Positions 1-8,294 of a DNA stretch of 64,000 nucleotides are shown in pieces. The stretch lies in contig NZ_CP106735.1 in NCBI RefSeq assembly GCF_025639805.1, positions 3,381,501 to 3,445,500 on the forward strand. Reading direction: 5' to 3'. Position numbers and translations under genes: made by a program. Numbering within the stretch: the stretch's first letter is position 1; the number at the start of each line of letters is the position of its first letter. The notes below the pieces were generated by a model that searched no databases, was not told where the DNA came from, and worked only from the letters and a program-made list of their open reading frames with translations. Source of the DNA: Reichenbachiella carrageenanivorans. Lineage in GTDB: Bacteria; Bacteroidota; Bacteroidia; Cytophagales; Cyclobacteriaceae.

Positions 1-2
1 TA

Positions 3-2969
3 GAGCAAGCCATTAATGGTGTGCCTGGCATGAAATACATGTTTTCTACAGCGGCCAGCTCAGGTGAGGCCAATATACAGATCGTTTTCCACAAAGGGAG
101 TGATCCTAACCAGGCCGTAGTAAACATCAATAACAGAGTGCAACAAATGAAAAACCGCCTCCCACCCATTGTGCAGTTGGAAGGGTTGAGGGTGCAACGT
201 TTGATGCCTAACATGCTGATGTATGTAAATCTGTACGGTACAGATACGACTAATGTAAATATGAAGTATATCTTCAATTACGCATACATCAATATGCTGC
301 CAGAGCTGCAGCGGATCAATGGTGTAGGTCGTGCCCAAATCATTGGTAGTAGACAGTATGCCATGCGTGTATGGTTGAATCCAGACAGAATGCGGGCATA
401 CAATATCTCGTCGGAAGAAGTAATGGAAGCTCTCAATGAGCAAAGTATCATTGGGTCTCCGGGTAGACTAGGACGAGCAGATAGTAAACGATCCGAAGCA
501 ATTGAGTATGTGTTGACCTACAAAGGTAGGTTCAATGAAGCCGAAGAGTACAAGGATGTCATTGTCAGAGCCAACTCTGAAGGAGAGGTTTTGAGACTAA
601 AAGATATCGCAGACGTAGAGTTGGGTAGTGAGTATTATGATATTTACTCCAACAAAGACGAATTTCCATCGGCAGCAATAACCCTAAACCAAGCCTATGG
701 CAGTAATGCCACCGAAGTGATCGAAGAAGTAAAAGCCAAGCTAGAGGAAATGAAAAAGGATTTTCCTCCAGGAGTAGAGTACGAAATCAGTTATGATGTC
801 TCTAATTTCTTGGATGCTTCTATCGAGGAAGTTATTCACACCCTGAGAGATGCTTTTATTCTGGTGTCACTTGTTGTATTTCTGTTTTTGGGCGATTGGC
901 GCTCTACACTGATTCCGACGTTGGCGGTTCCAGTGTCGCTGATCGGTGCCTTCTTTGCTATGCAGATGTTTGGTCTTAATATCAATATGATCACCTTGTT
1001 TGCTCTGGTACTAGCCATCGGTATTGTAGTAGATGATGCGATTGTGGTGGTAGAGGCTGTGCATGCCAAGATGGAAGAGAAACACTTATCGCCATTTAAA
1101 GCAGTGAAAGAGGTACTTGTAGAAATCAGTGGAGCCATTATCGCCATCACGCTTTTGATGACAGCGGTATTCGTGCCAGTGTCATTCATGTCGGGGCCTG
1201 TAGGTATATTTTATAGACAGTTTGCAATTACGATGGCATCGTCTATTGTGATCTCTGGAGTAGTAGCCTTGACACTTACGCCTGTGCTCTGTGCCATTAT
1301 TTTGAAAAACAACCATGGTCAGCCAAGAAAGAAAACGTTGATGAATCGATTTATGGATGGATTCAACAGGGGGTTTGAGAAACTGACGGGAAAATACACG
1401 GGACTTTTGAAGCTAATAGCTAATCGGCGTACAGTCACCTTTGGTTTGTTGATCTTGTTTAGCTTAGGAACTTTTGGAGTAGCCAAGCTGCTTCCATCTG
1501 GTTTTATTCCATCCGAAGACCAAGGGATGATCTACGCAGTATTGCAGACGCCTCCGGGTTCTACGCTGGAGAGAACATATGCGATCAGCCGCCAGCTCCA
1601 GAAGTATGCTATGGAAGTGGATGCTATTCAATCAGTGTCTTCGCTAGCTGGATATGAAATATTGACACAAGGTAGAGGGTCTAACTCTGGCACTCTTCTA
1701 ATCAACCTCAAGCCGTGGCATGAGCGTCACCATACGGTGAAGGAAGTGATTGAAGAATTGGAGGAAAAAGCCAAGGACATTCCAGGGGCACAAATCGAGT
1801 TTTTTGATCCACCAGCAGTGCCTGGGTATGGTGCAGCAGGGGGTATTGCACTTCAGCTGTTAGACAAAAATTCCGAAATCAACTATCAACGGTTGGGTGA
1901 AGTCAACGAAGATTTTATGGATGCCCTAGAAGAAAGACCAGAACTTACTTCTTTGTTTACATTCTACAGAACGGATTATCCTCAGTATGAATTAGAAATA
2001 GATAATGAACTAGCCATGCAGAAAGGAGTATCCATCGGCCGAGCCATGGACAACCTTTCCATCATGGTAGGTAGTACCTATGACTTGGGTTTTATCAAAT
2101 TTGGTAGATTTTTTAAGGTCTTTGTACAGGCAGATCCAGCTTTTAGGAAGTTACCTTCTGATGTGATGAAACTCTATGTTAAAAACGACATAGGTGAAGA
2201 GGTGCCTTATTCTTCTTTTATGAAAATAAAGAAAACGCAGGGTATCTATGAGATCAACAGATACAATATGTACACCACAGCGTCTATCAGGTGTTCGCCA
2301 GCCAAAGGCTATAGTAGTGGTGAGGCTATTACAGCTATACAGGAAGTGGCTGAGCAGACATTGCCGAGAGGCTATGATATCGACTGGTCTGGTCTGCAAA
2401 AGGATGAGGTAGCAAGAGGTAACGAATCTGTGTACATCTTCATCATCGTATTGATCTTTGTTTATCTGGTGCTGACGGCACAGTACGAAAGTTTCATTCT
2501 TCCGTTGGCCGTTATTCTTTCGCTTCCAGCAGGGATTTTCGGATCGTTCTTGGTAGTTAAAGCCATGGGACTGGCCAATGACATATATGCACAGGTGGCA
2601 CTGGTGATGTTAGTCGGTTTGTTAGGTAAGAATGCCGTCTTGATTGTAGAGTTTGCAGTACAAAAGCATCAGGAAGGAATGACCGTGTTGGAAGCAGCCA
2701 TTGAAGGAGCTAGAGTGCGTTTTCGCCCTATTCTGATGACCTCATTTGCTTTTATTGCTGGTTTGATTCCACTCATTCTTGCTTCAGGACCAGGAGCAAT
2801 TGGCAATCGTACCATTGGTGCTTCTGCACTTGGGGGGATGCTATTCGGAACCATATTTGGAGTGGTTATCGTCCCAGGATTGTACTACATATTTGGTACA
2901 TGGGCAGATGGCCGCAAATTGATTAAAGATGAAGATTTTGAGCCTTTAACAGAACATCACAATGGATAA
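3..2969 (+). CDS. RND (HAE1/AcrB-type) efflux pump inner-membrane subunit, 5'-truncated
   Basis: This is the proton-driven inner-membrane component of a tripartite resistance-nodulation-division exporter. The reading frame is open from the left edge, and the residues before the first in-window ATG (ending VPGM) continue the AcrB-like porter domain, so the true start lies outside the window. Family marks are visible: the TM4 motif VDDAIVVVE (about 1027-1056) with the two proton-relay aspartates, the TM10 motif GLLGKNAVLIVE (about 2620-2650) with the relay lysine, and RPILMTSFAFIAG near the end. Two halves of membrane segments flank a large periplasmic domain. The stop overlaps the next gene, an outer-membrane channel, by 8 bp, so they are translationally coupled; the periplasmic adaptor is presumably upstream. 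The substrate cannot be told from sequence. Confidence 0.95.
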   Translation, partial: EQAINGVPGMKYMFSTAASSGEANIQIVFHKGSDPNQAVVNINNRVQQMKNRLPPIVQLEGLRVQRLMPNMLMYVNLYGTDTTNVNMKYIFNYAYINMLPELQRINGVGRAQIIGSRQYAMRVWLNPDRMRAYNISSEEVMEALNEQSIIGSPGRLGRADSKRSEAIEYVLTYKGRFNEAEEYKDVIVRANSEGEVLRLKDIADVELGSEYYDIYSNKDEFPSAAITLNQAYGSNATEVIEEVKAKLEEMKKDFPPGVEYEISYDVSNFLDASIEEVIHTLRDAFILVSLVVFLFLGDWRSTLIPTLAVPVSLIGAFFAMQMFGLNINMITLFALVLAIGIVVDDAIVVVEAVHAKMEEKHLSPFKAVKEVLVEISGAIIAITLLMTAVFVPVSFMSGPVGIFYRQFAITMASSIVISGVVALTLTPVLCAIILKNNHGQPRKKTLMNRFMDGFNRGFEKLTGKYTGLLKLIANRRTVTFGLLILFSLGTFGVAKLLPSGFIPSEDQGMIYAVLQTPPGSTLERTYAISRQLQKYAMEVDAIQSVSSLAGYEILTQGRGSNSGTLLINLKPWHERHHTVKEVIEELEEKAKDIPGAQIEFFDPPAVPGYGAAGGIALQLLDKNSEINYQRLGEVNEDFMDALEERPELTSLFTFYRTDYPQYELEIDNELAMQKGVSIGRAMDNLSIMVGSTYDLGFIKFGRFFKVFVQADPAFRKLPSDVMKLYVKNDIGEEVPYSSFMKIKKTQGIYEINRYNMYTTASIRCSPAKGYSSGEAITAIQEVAEQTLPRGYDIDWSGLQKDEVARGNESVYIFIIVLIFVYLVLTAQYESFILPLAVILSLPAGIFGSFLVVKAMGLANDIYAQVALVMLVGLLGKNAVLIVEFAVQKHQEGMTVLEAAIEGARVRFRPILMTSFAFIAGLIPLILASGPGAIGNRTIGASALGGMLFGTIFGVVIVPGLYYIFGTWADGRKLIKDEDFEPLTEHHNG

Positions 2970-4398
2970 TAGAAAAATATATCAATGTATAGGTGTCGCT
3001 TGCTTTGTGATAGGCTTTTCGGCTTGTGCACCTAGTATAGTTTCGAAAACAGAAAATGTAGACGTAGTACCTGAGCAGTATAACGATGCTCAGGATACTA
3101 CCAATACCGCGGGCCTTGTTTGGAAAGAATTCTTTTCAGATCCTTACCTGACGGCCCTTATCGATACGGCTTTGTATAATAATCAAGAGCTGAATATTAC
3201 CTTGCAGGAAATCGAGATTGCTCGAAATGAGGTGAGAGCTAAGAAGGGGGAGTACCTCCCTTCTGTAGGTATTGGTGCTGGCGCTGGAGTAGACAAAGTG
3301 GGTAGATATACGAGCAAAGGGTCTAGTGAAGCCACTACGGACATTAAACCAGGCAAAGAGACACCTGATCCGTTGCCAGATTATGGCTTTGGTGCCTATG
3401 CCACTTGGGAAGTGGATATTTGGCGTAAGCTACGGAATGCTAAAAAATCTGCATACACCAGGTATATTTCGTCCATTGATGGAAAAAATTTCTTGGTGAC
3501 CAGTTTGATCGCTGAAATAGCTAATTCATATTATGAGTTGCTGGCGCTTGATAATCAGCTGGCCATCTTGCAGCAAAACATCGAGTTGCAAAATAATGCT
3601 TATGAAATGGTGAAGCTACAAAAGCAAGCCAGCCGTGTGACGGAATTGGCTGTGCGTAGATTTGAAGCACAAGTGCTCGATACCAAAAGTATACAGTATG
3701 GCATTCAACAAAGCATCATCGAGACCGAAAACAGGATCAATTACCTAGTAGGTAGGTATCCGCAGCGAGTGGAGCGAGACCATGTGAGTTTTGGTGAACT
3801 GGTGCCCAATACGATTGCAGCAGGTATTCCTTCGCAGTTGTTGGAAAATCGCCCAGATGTGAGACAGGCAGAAATGCAACTGATCGCGAGCAAGCTGGAT
3901 GTGAAAGTGGCTAAAGCCCAATTTTATCCTAGCTTGACTATCCGAGCAGGAGTGGGGTTTCAGGCGTTCAATCCTGCGTATTTGCTCACTACACCTGAGT
4001 CGCTCATTTATTCATTGGCGGGAGATATTACGGCGCCGTTGATCAATAGGAATGCGATCAAGGCGGCCTATTATAGTGCCAATGCACGCCAGATACAGGC
4101 GGTATTCAACTATGAGCGCACGATTCTGAATGCTTATGTAGAGGTGGTCAATGAGATGTCTAGTATTTCTAATCTGGCAAGTACTTATGATCTGAAAGAG
4201 CAACAGGTGCAGACGCTGAACGAATCAATTGATATTTCTAATTTCCTATTCAAATCAGCACGAGCGGACTATATGGAAGTGCTCTTGACCCAGCGTGAAG
4301 CTTTGGAGTCTAGGTTCGAACTAATAGAAACCAAAAAGAAACAAATGAACGCCATGGTGAATGTCTACCGTGCATTAGGCGGTGGCTGGAAAGAATAA
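2962..4398 (+). CDS. Outer-membrane efflux channel lipoprotein (TolC/OprM, NodT-type)
   Basis: 478 aa, the usual size for OprM-like channels. It forms the outer-membrane exit duct for the RND pump encoded just upstream, which it overlaps by 8 bp. The N-terminus has a signal peptide with a lipobox (GFSAC, Cys22), so the protein is probably lipidated. The body has the two repeated outer-membrane efflux domains, with the typical stretch LLENRPDVRQAE and the following AKAQFYPSLTIRAG near residues 290-325. A terminator hairpin follows 50 nt after the stop, making it the last gene of the pump operon. Confidence 0.93.
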   Translation: MDNRKIYQCIGVACFVIGFSACAPSIVSKTENVDVVPEQYNDAQDTTNTAGLVWKEFFSDPYLTALIDTALYNNQELNITLQEIEIARNEVRAKKGEYLPSVGIGAGAGVDKVGRYTSKGSSEATTDIKPGKETPDPLPDYGFGAYATWEVDIWRKLRNAKKSAYTRYISSIDGKNFLVTSLIAEIANSYYELLALDNQLAILQQNIELQNNAYEMVKLQKQASRVTELAVRRFEAQVLDTKSIQYGIQQSIIETENRINYLVGRYPQRVERDHVSFGELVPNTIAAGIPSQLLENRPDVRQAEMQLIASKLDVKVAKAQFYPSLTIRAGVGFQAFNPAYLLTTPESLIYSLAGDITAPLINRNAIKAAYYSANARQIQAVFNYERTILNAYVEVVNEMSSISNLASTYDLKEQQVQTLNESIDISNFLFKSARADYMEVLLTQREALESRFELIETKKKQMNAMVNVYRALGGGWKE

Positions 4399-4450
4399 GG
4401 TAGATAATGAACAAACGAAAATCTGAGCTGTAGCTCGGATGGTATGGATG

Positions 4451-4490
4451 AAAAGCCGTTTTGCCTAGGTGCAAAATGGCTTTTCTCTAT
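4451..4490 (+). terminator. Rho-independent terminator of the efflux operon
   Basis: A stem AAAAGCC-GTTTTGC pairs with GCAAAAT-GGCTTTT around a CTAGGT loop and is followed by a T-rich stretch. It lies about 50 nt after the channel stop. The rest of 4399-4684 shows no gene or other clear signal. Confidence 0.7.
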
Positions 4491-4684
4491 TTTAGGGAGT
4501 ACATATCTAAACGTAGTGTTTGGATATTATACAATCTTATTTTTACTTCATGATCAAATAAACCAAACCAGTTGGCGTACTCATAGTATAGATTGACATA
4601 TTGTTACTGGTCTGCAATAATATATTTTGAGTCAATCCTTGTTTCCAGAAATTGTGATATATTAACCTAATAAACTAATCTACT

Positions 4685-5233
4685 ATGAAAATCATTGCAC
4701 TACTTTTTGGCCTTTTATTCACATTTAGCAGTTATGCACAAGAATCTAATGCGATAGGTTCCATATTTCCAGACATGGAAGCAGAAGGGGTAGACAGCTT
4801 AGTCAAACTCCCTGAGCATATCAAAGGCAAATATTCCATCATCGGACTGGCATACAATAAAAAATCTGGTGAGCGTATGCCAGATTGGATAGCTCCTATA
4901 TATCAAAAATTTATCATGGAGCCTGGAGGGCTGATGATAGGGTACGATGTCAACACTTACTTTGTTTATATGTTTAGTGGAGTCAAAGTTGCAATGAAAG
5001 ATGTGGTGAAAAGTAAGATGATTGCTGAAATGGATCCTGTGCTATTGCCTCATACACTCTTCGAAACAGGAGATTTGAAAAAGTACCAGACTTTCTTGGA
5101 TATGCTTGGTCGTAAGGATACACCATACTTTTTTGTGCTCGATCCCGAAGGTAAAATCCTGTGGGCAACTCGTGGTACATGTCGCGAATCCAAAATCAAT
5201 AAACTAGCTTCTTATATAGATGATGAGAAGTAG
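4685..5233 (+). CDS. Small secreted protein, thioredoxin-fold-like (ATP10-like resemblance), unknown function
   Basis: 182 aa with a clear signal peptide (cleavage near SYAQ, residue 19), so it is exported. The mature part has a first segment (KYSIIGLAYNKKSGERMPDWI) and a late segment (TPYFFVLDPEGKILWATRG) that resemble the first strand and the cis-Pro/strand region of thioredoxin-like proteins such as the ATP10/AhpC-TSA group. There is no CxxC, so it should not be a classical disulfide reductase. It stands alone between two terminators. Function is not assigned; the fold call is by eye. Confidence 0.7.
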   Translation: MKIIALLFGLLFTFSSYAQESNAIGSIFPDMEAEGVDSLVKLPEHIKGKYSIIGLAYNKKSGERMPDWIAPIYQKFIMEPGGLMIGYDVNTYFVYMFSGVKVAMKDVVKSKMIAEMDPVLLPHTLFETGDLKKYQTFLDMLGRKDTPYFFVLDPEGKILWATRGTCRESKINKLASYIDDEK

Positions 5234-5265
5234 GTGCTTGAGCCGCTAGTCAGCTTGCCTGTGTT

Positions 5266-5290
5266 ACGGAAATTTCATTTCCGTTTTTTT
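5266..5290 (+). terminator. Rho-independent terminator after the secreted thioredoxin-like gene
   Basis: Stem ACGGAAAT / ATTTCCGT with a 3-nt loop, followed by seven T residues. It ends the transcription unit at 4685-5233. From here to 5408 there is no recognisable feature. Confidence 0.85.
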
Positions 5291-5408
5291 GATTGATATT
5301 TTCTATTTCTAAGCTGTCATGTGCTAACCTCATAAGGAATACTTGGCTATAGTAATAAATTCAATATTTATGTTGAACGAAACTCACTGTCTCATTTTTT
5401 GGGGGGAT

Positions 5409-5528
5409 GATCATAACGATCAGCTAAGCACAGTCGGCTTAGCCTTTCAAATATCTCAAAAGTATCTGATCCAGATACCCTTTGCAAATAACTAAGTAAG
5501 CCGATTGGGCTTAGCGCCTGTTATCAGC
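5409..5528 (-). repeat. attC-like recombination site 1 (downstream end of the KAP cassette)
   Basis: An imperfect palindrome with nested parts. The outer pair is ATAAC (5413-5417) / GTTAT (5520-5524). After short unpaired spacers there is an 18-bp inner stem: GCTAAGCACAGTCGGCTT (5423-5440) against AAGCCGATTGGGCTTAGC (5498-5515), 16 of 18 matching. The 57-nt centre holds a further hairpin, GTATCTG-ATC-CAGATAC (5462-5478). This is the architecture of an integron attC site (conserved AAC/GTT, inner stem with spacers, variable terminal structure) and about 110 nt is within the attC range. The classical RYYYAAC/GTTRRRY letters are not fully met; only AAC and GTT are. On the minus strand it lies a few nt after the stop of the KAP gene, the normal polarity for a cassette. 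Confidence 0.6.
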
Positions 5529-5531
5529 TTT

Positions 5532-7358
5532 TTATTTTTTAGTAGTATTCAGTTTGTCCAAAATAATTGCTAATCCAACTTCTAGGTTCGAGAATAAAAA
5601 TAGTCTCAATGGTTTTAAGCTTTCTTCAGATTCATTGAGATAAGTCTCCAATTTCCTTCTAAGTTCAGACAATGGATCAAAATCTTCATATAAGAACTCG
5701 CCTATGTTGTTTGATTTGTAGCGATCCTGTAATAGTTCTGTAAAATTGAAGAGCTGCTTATTTGAGGATTCTTTTATAGCTTCCAGTAGTGCATCTACAT
5801 CAATGTATGGAAGGAATTCTTTTGATAAGAAATGCTTCTTAAATACTTCAGCCAAATCAAATTCATTGTTCTTCCTTAAGCATTCAATAATCTCTGAGTT
5901 ACTATAATTAAGTTGTTCGTTACGTATTTCTATATGAATCTCTTTAACATGTTTCATAATCTCCATTACCCGAGCATCTCTGTCTCCAAAATGAAAAATC
6001 GAATCAAGGACATGATTATTAATCTGTCTCTTTTCCTTCGCAATTTGCAACCCCGTCTTTAGATCCAAAATAATCTCTTCAACTGATCTATCTACTAGTT
6101 TATTTTCAGAGAAATAGAAATAGAACTTAGCAAGCTGTACATAATCATAAATACTGTATTTTCCTTCCTTCGCATATTTCAACACACTTTTGCTGTACTT
6201 ATTAAATGTGGAATCATCCAATTCTCGAAATTTATAAGTGATTAGAGCTCTAAACTCTTCAATCTCAATAGGGATTTGATCAGGGTAACGATCCTTTATT
6301 TCTTCCTTTAAAACAATCTGGTCAAGAAAGCCTGAAAGAATGTAAGAATAAATTGAAGAGTAGAAAAAATAAGAATTAACTGATCCAGATATATACTTTT
6401 CATAAAAATGTTGAACGTACTCTTTAGGCTCTTCTTTGCTAATTTCTTTGTTTTTTGACAAACTTAATGATTGACGATACTCATCAATATTATCTAATTT
6501 CTTAAAATCTTTATTATCAGATGAAGTTAATTTTCCCTCTTTAAATTCTATTGTTATGATTAGTGAGAAGAAGATTATTTCATCCATATAATCTTCTTCA
6601 ATGTCTTTTATATTTCCATAAAGACCTTTTAATAGATCAAGATAAAAGTCAATTATTCGGAGGTTTTGTAAGTCATATACAAATGCTAATTCAACAAATC
6701 TATTTTGTTTCGAAAGTAAAAACGTGTGAAATTCCTCGTGAGATTCACGGTATCTTTCGAACAAATGAGGCAGAGCATCTTCAATATTCGTTTCAAAATT
6801 GATAGTTCTTCCAATGATCTTTTCTTTAATACTAGCATATCCTTGTTGACTTTTATCTATGTTTGGTTCATCAGCAAGAAATATTGATTTCAATTTTTTA
6901 TGTTCTACGAAATTGTTGATGTAACCTAATGTTTCCTTTACGGGAATTTGACACCTTTCAAGGTCATCAAAACATATTATGTAATTGGAAAAGTCAAGCG
7001 AGTCAAGGCTCACTCCCTTTAATAAATCGTTTAAATCCGTTTTGAGAAAAATCTTACTTGTTTGATTCAATACATTGCCTATTACTTTAACGGAGTTTGA
7101 GAACCAATTCTTTTCTTCTTTACCAATTACGGGAATTAATCGAATAAATAACAAACTCTCAAGATCGCTGATAGAACTTATTCCGTTGAGCGATATGTAG
7201 ATTGGATTCAGTTTTTTTGTGGTAGCCACTCGGCTCAATTGGTTCTTCCAAAAGTAGGTTTTACCGCATCCCCACTTACCATTAATAAGTAATGCATATT
7301 GAGTTTTCTTATTATCTAAATATTCAGAAAAAACTTCAATAATGTGCTCGGTATTCAT
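5532..7358 (-). CDS. KAP-family P-loop NTPase, likely cassette-borne
   Basis: 608 aa. The N-terminus carries a Walker A motif GKWGCGKT (residues 27-34), and a Walker B motif follows (IICFDDLERC, Asp131/Asp132/Glu134). This pairing and spacing are typical of KAP/STAND-type P-loop NTPases. No transmembrane segment is obvious; the C-terminal about 400 residues are helical, charged and unrecognised. KAP NTPases in bacteria are often mobile and some act in phage defence; a defence role here is inference. The gene is visibly richer in A/T than its neighbours, sits alone, and is tightly enclosed: about 30 nt separate the start from the upstream cassette boundary and under 10 nt separate the stop from the downstream attC-like site. 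A minus-strand TATATTTG at 7435-7442 could be its -7 promoter box. Confidence 0.85.
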   Translation of the reverse strand: MNTEHIIEVFSEYLDNKKTQYALLINGKWGCGKTYFWKNQLSRVATTKKLNPIYISLNGISSISDLESLLFIRLIPVIGKEEKNWFSNSVKVIGNVLNQTSKIFLKTDLNDLLKGVSLDSLDFSNYIICFDDLERCQIPVKETLGYINNFVEHKKLKSIFLADEPNIDKSQQGYASIKEKIIGRTINFETNIEDALPHLFERYRESHEEFHTFLLSKQNRFVELAFVYDLQNLRIIDFYLDLLKGLYGNIKDIEEDYMDEIIFFSLIITIEFKEGKLTSSDNKDFKKLDNIDEYRQSLSLSKNKEISKEEPKEYVQHFYEKYISGSVNSYFFYSSIYSYILSGFLDQIVLKEEIKDRYPDQIPIEIEEFRALITYKFRELDDSTFNKYSKSVLKYAKEGKYSIYDYVQLAKFYFYFSENKLVDRSVEEIILDLKTGLQIAKEKRQINNHVLDSIFHFGDRDARVMEIMKHVKEIHIEIRNEQLNYSNSEIIECLRKNNEFDLAEVFKKHFLSKEFLPYIDVDALLEAIKESSNKQLFNFTELLQDRYKSNNIGEFLYEDFDPLSELRRKLETYLNESEESLKPLRLFLFSNLEVGLAIILDKLNTTKK

Positions 7359-7382
7359 GCTTGAAGATAGTTGATTATTATT

Positions 7383-7519
7383 GCTGATAACGGTCTCGTG
7401 TATAATTAGTGGCGTGATTAAGCACGGAAGTTAACAAATATAAACCGAATAGAATATTCCGCAGGAATATTCGTAAGCAAGCTCGACCTAGCCATTAATT
7501 ATACACCTTGTTGCCACAC
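7383..7519 (-). repeat. attC-like recombination site 2 (between the two cassettes)
   Basis: The same architecture as the site at 5409-5528 with different sequence. AAC (7389-7391) faces GTT (7510-7512). The inner stem is GTGTATAATTAGTGGC (7398-7413) against GCCATTAATTATACAC (7491-7506), 15 of 16 matching with the odd pair a G/T wobble. The centre holds a perfect 9-bp hairpin, GAATATTCC-GCA-GGAATATTC (7452-7472). Read on the minus strand it starts 6 nt after the stop of the gene at 7526-8002 and ends about 30 nt before the KAP start. Confidence is for the structure; its activity is unproven. Confidence 0.6.
7435..7442 (-). promoter_or_regulatory. Possible -7 box (TATATTTG) for the KAP gene inside attC-like site 2
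   Basis: The minus strand reads TATATTTG, an exact fit to the Bacteroidota consensus TAnnTTTG. It lies in the unpaired centre of the attC-like element, about 77 nt upstream of the KAP start codon. No clear TTG -33 element is at the right distance, so this is weak. Confidence 0.3.
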
Positions 7520-7525
7520 GTTTTT

Positions 7526-8002
7526 TTAGCGTCTGACTGGTCCTTGATCATAAATTTCGAATTCAAACATATCAGAGTTTTTAAATCCGTAAACTTTGTT
7601 TAGTATTTCTAATAACACCTTTTGGGTTTTCTCTTGGTTGTTTCCCATATTCATTGCGTAACAAGGAATTCCGTCAAATTCATAATACTCAAAATCATCA
7701 ACCATTTTTAACGTTCGGAATTTAGCCAAGTTTTCCATTTCGTTGTCAAAAGTCAGATTTATCGAGAAGTTAAATGAGTTTTTTGGTGTGGCTGTTTGTT
7801 CAATTAGTGCTCCATGAATAACTTGCATTATAACAGTTTTGTCTTTTGCTAAGTTTATCAAAAATGCGTGATTTTTATTTTCAAATCGGTCAGCCGTAAT
7901 ATTTAGGGTATTTTTTAATCCGCTATCAAGCTTTTCAGTTTGTGATTTCACTCCAAAATTTATTCCTAACGCGGCTAAAATTGTGAATAATATTCTTCTC
8001 AT
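7526..8002 (-). CDS. Small secreted protein of unknown function, likely cassette-borne
   Basis: 158 aa with a short signal peptide (cleavage near VKSQ, residue 21), so it should be periplasmic or secreted. No family is recognised. The mature part is mixed alpha/beta, with one cysteine (in GIPCYAMNMG) and no evident catalytic motif. It is a single-gene unit between two attC-like sites in the same orientation as the KAP gene: the start is about 24 nt from its upstream boundary and the stop 6 nt from its downstream one. It has no promoter of its own that can be seen. Small orphan secreted proteins like this are common integron cassette cargo; that is context, not function. Confidence 0.75.
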   Translation of the reverse strand: MRRILFTILAALGINFGVKSQTEKLDSGLKNTLNITADRFENKNHAFLINLAKDKTVIMQVIHGALIEQTATPKNSFNFSINLTFDNEMENLAKFRTLKMVDDFEYYEFDGIPCYAMNMGNNQEKTQKVLLEILNKVYGFKNSDMFEFEIYDQGPVRR

Positions 8003-8017
8003 TGATTTTGTTTAAAT

Positions 8018-8067
8018 GTGTGGCAACATCCGGATATCAACCACTAGTGGTTGATATATCCATTATG
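8018..8067 (-). repeat. attC- or attI-like site 3, compact or degenerate
   Basis: A strong hairpin, GGATATCAACCAC (8032-8044) - TA - GTGGTTGATATATCC (8047-8061), with one 2-nt bulge. It directly adjoins GTGTGGCAAC (8018-8027), whose AAC is the upstream boundary of the small-secreted-protein unit. On the far side the expected AAC is AAT (minus strand, 8062-8064), which can still pair with GTT through a wobble. It has no central variable region, so it may be a shortened attC, an attachment site, or a decayed end of the array. Confidence 0.45.
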
Positions 8068-8294
8068 AATGTAAAATAACACAAACTATTTTCTTGTAGA
8101 AAGACACGGTAAACAAATCCGTTAAAGCTTATTTTGTTTGCTTTGAGCTTGCTGGCTAAAGAGGATTTGGTAAGTGTCAGAATAATTGAACACCAATCAA
8201 TTTAAAAGCGGTTAGGGAATAAATTCCTTAAATTTATTGATCAGATGCAACCCCCACGAGCCGATCCGCATCTTGTCCATGAATTTCATAATCA

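Noticed and set aside
5409..5528. The hairpins around the KAP gene as ordinary terminators
   Set aside because: They lack T runs at the stem ends, have long centres with their own hairpins, and their outer letters match the far end of the same gene unit, which terminators do not explain.
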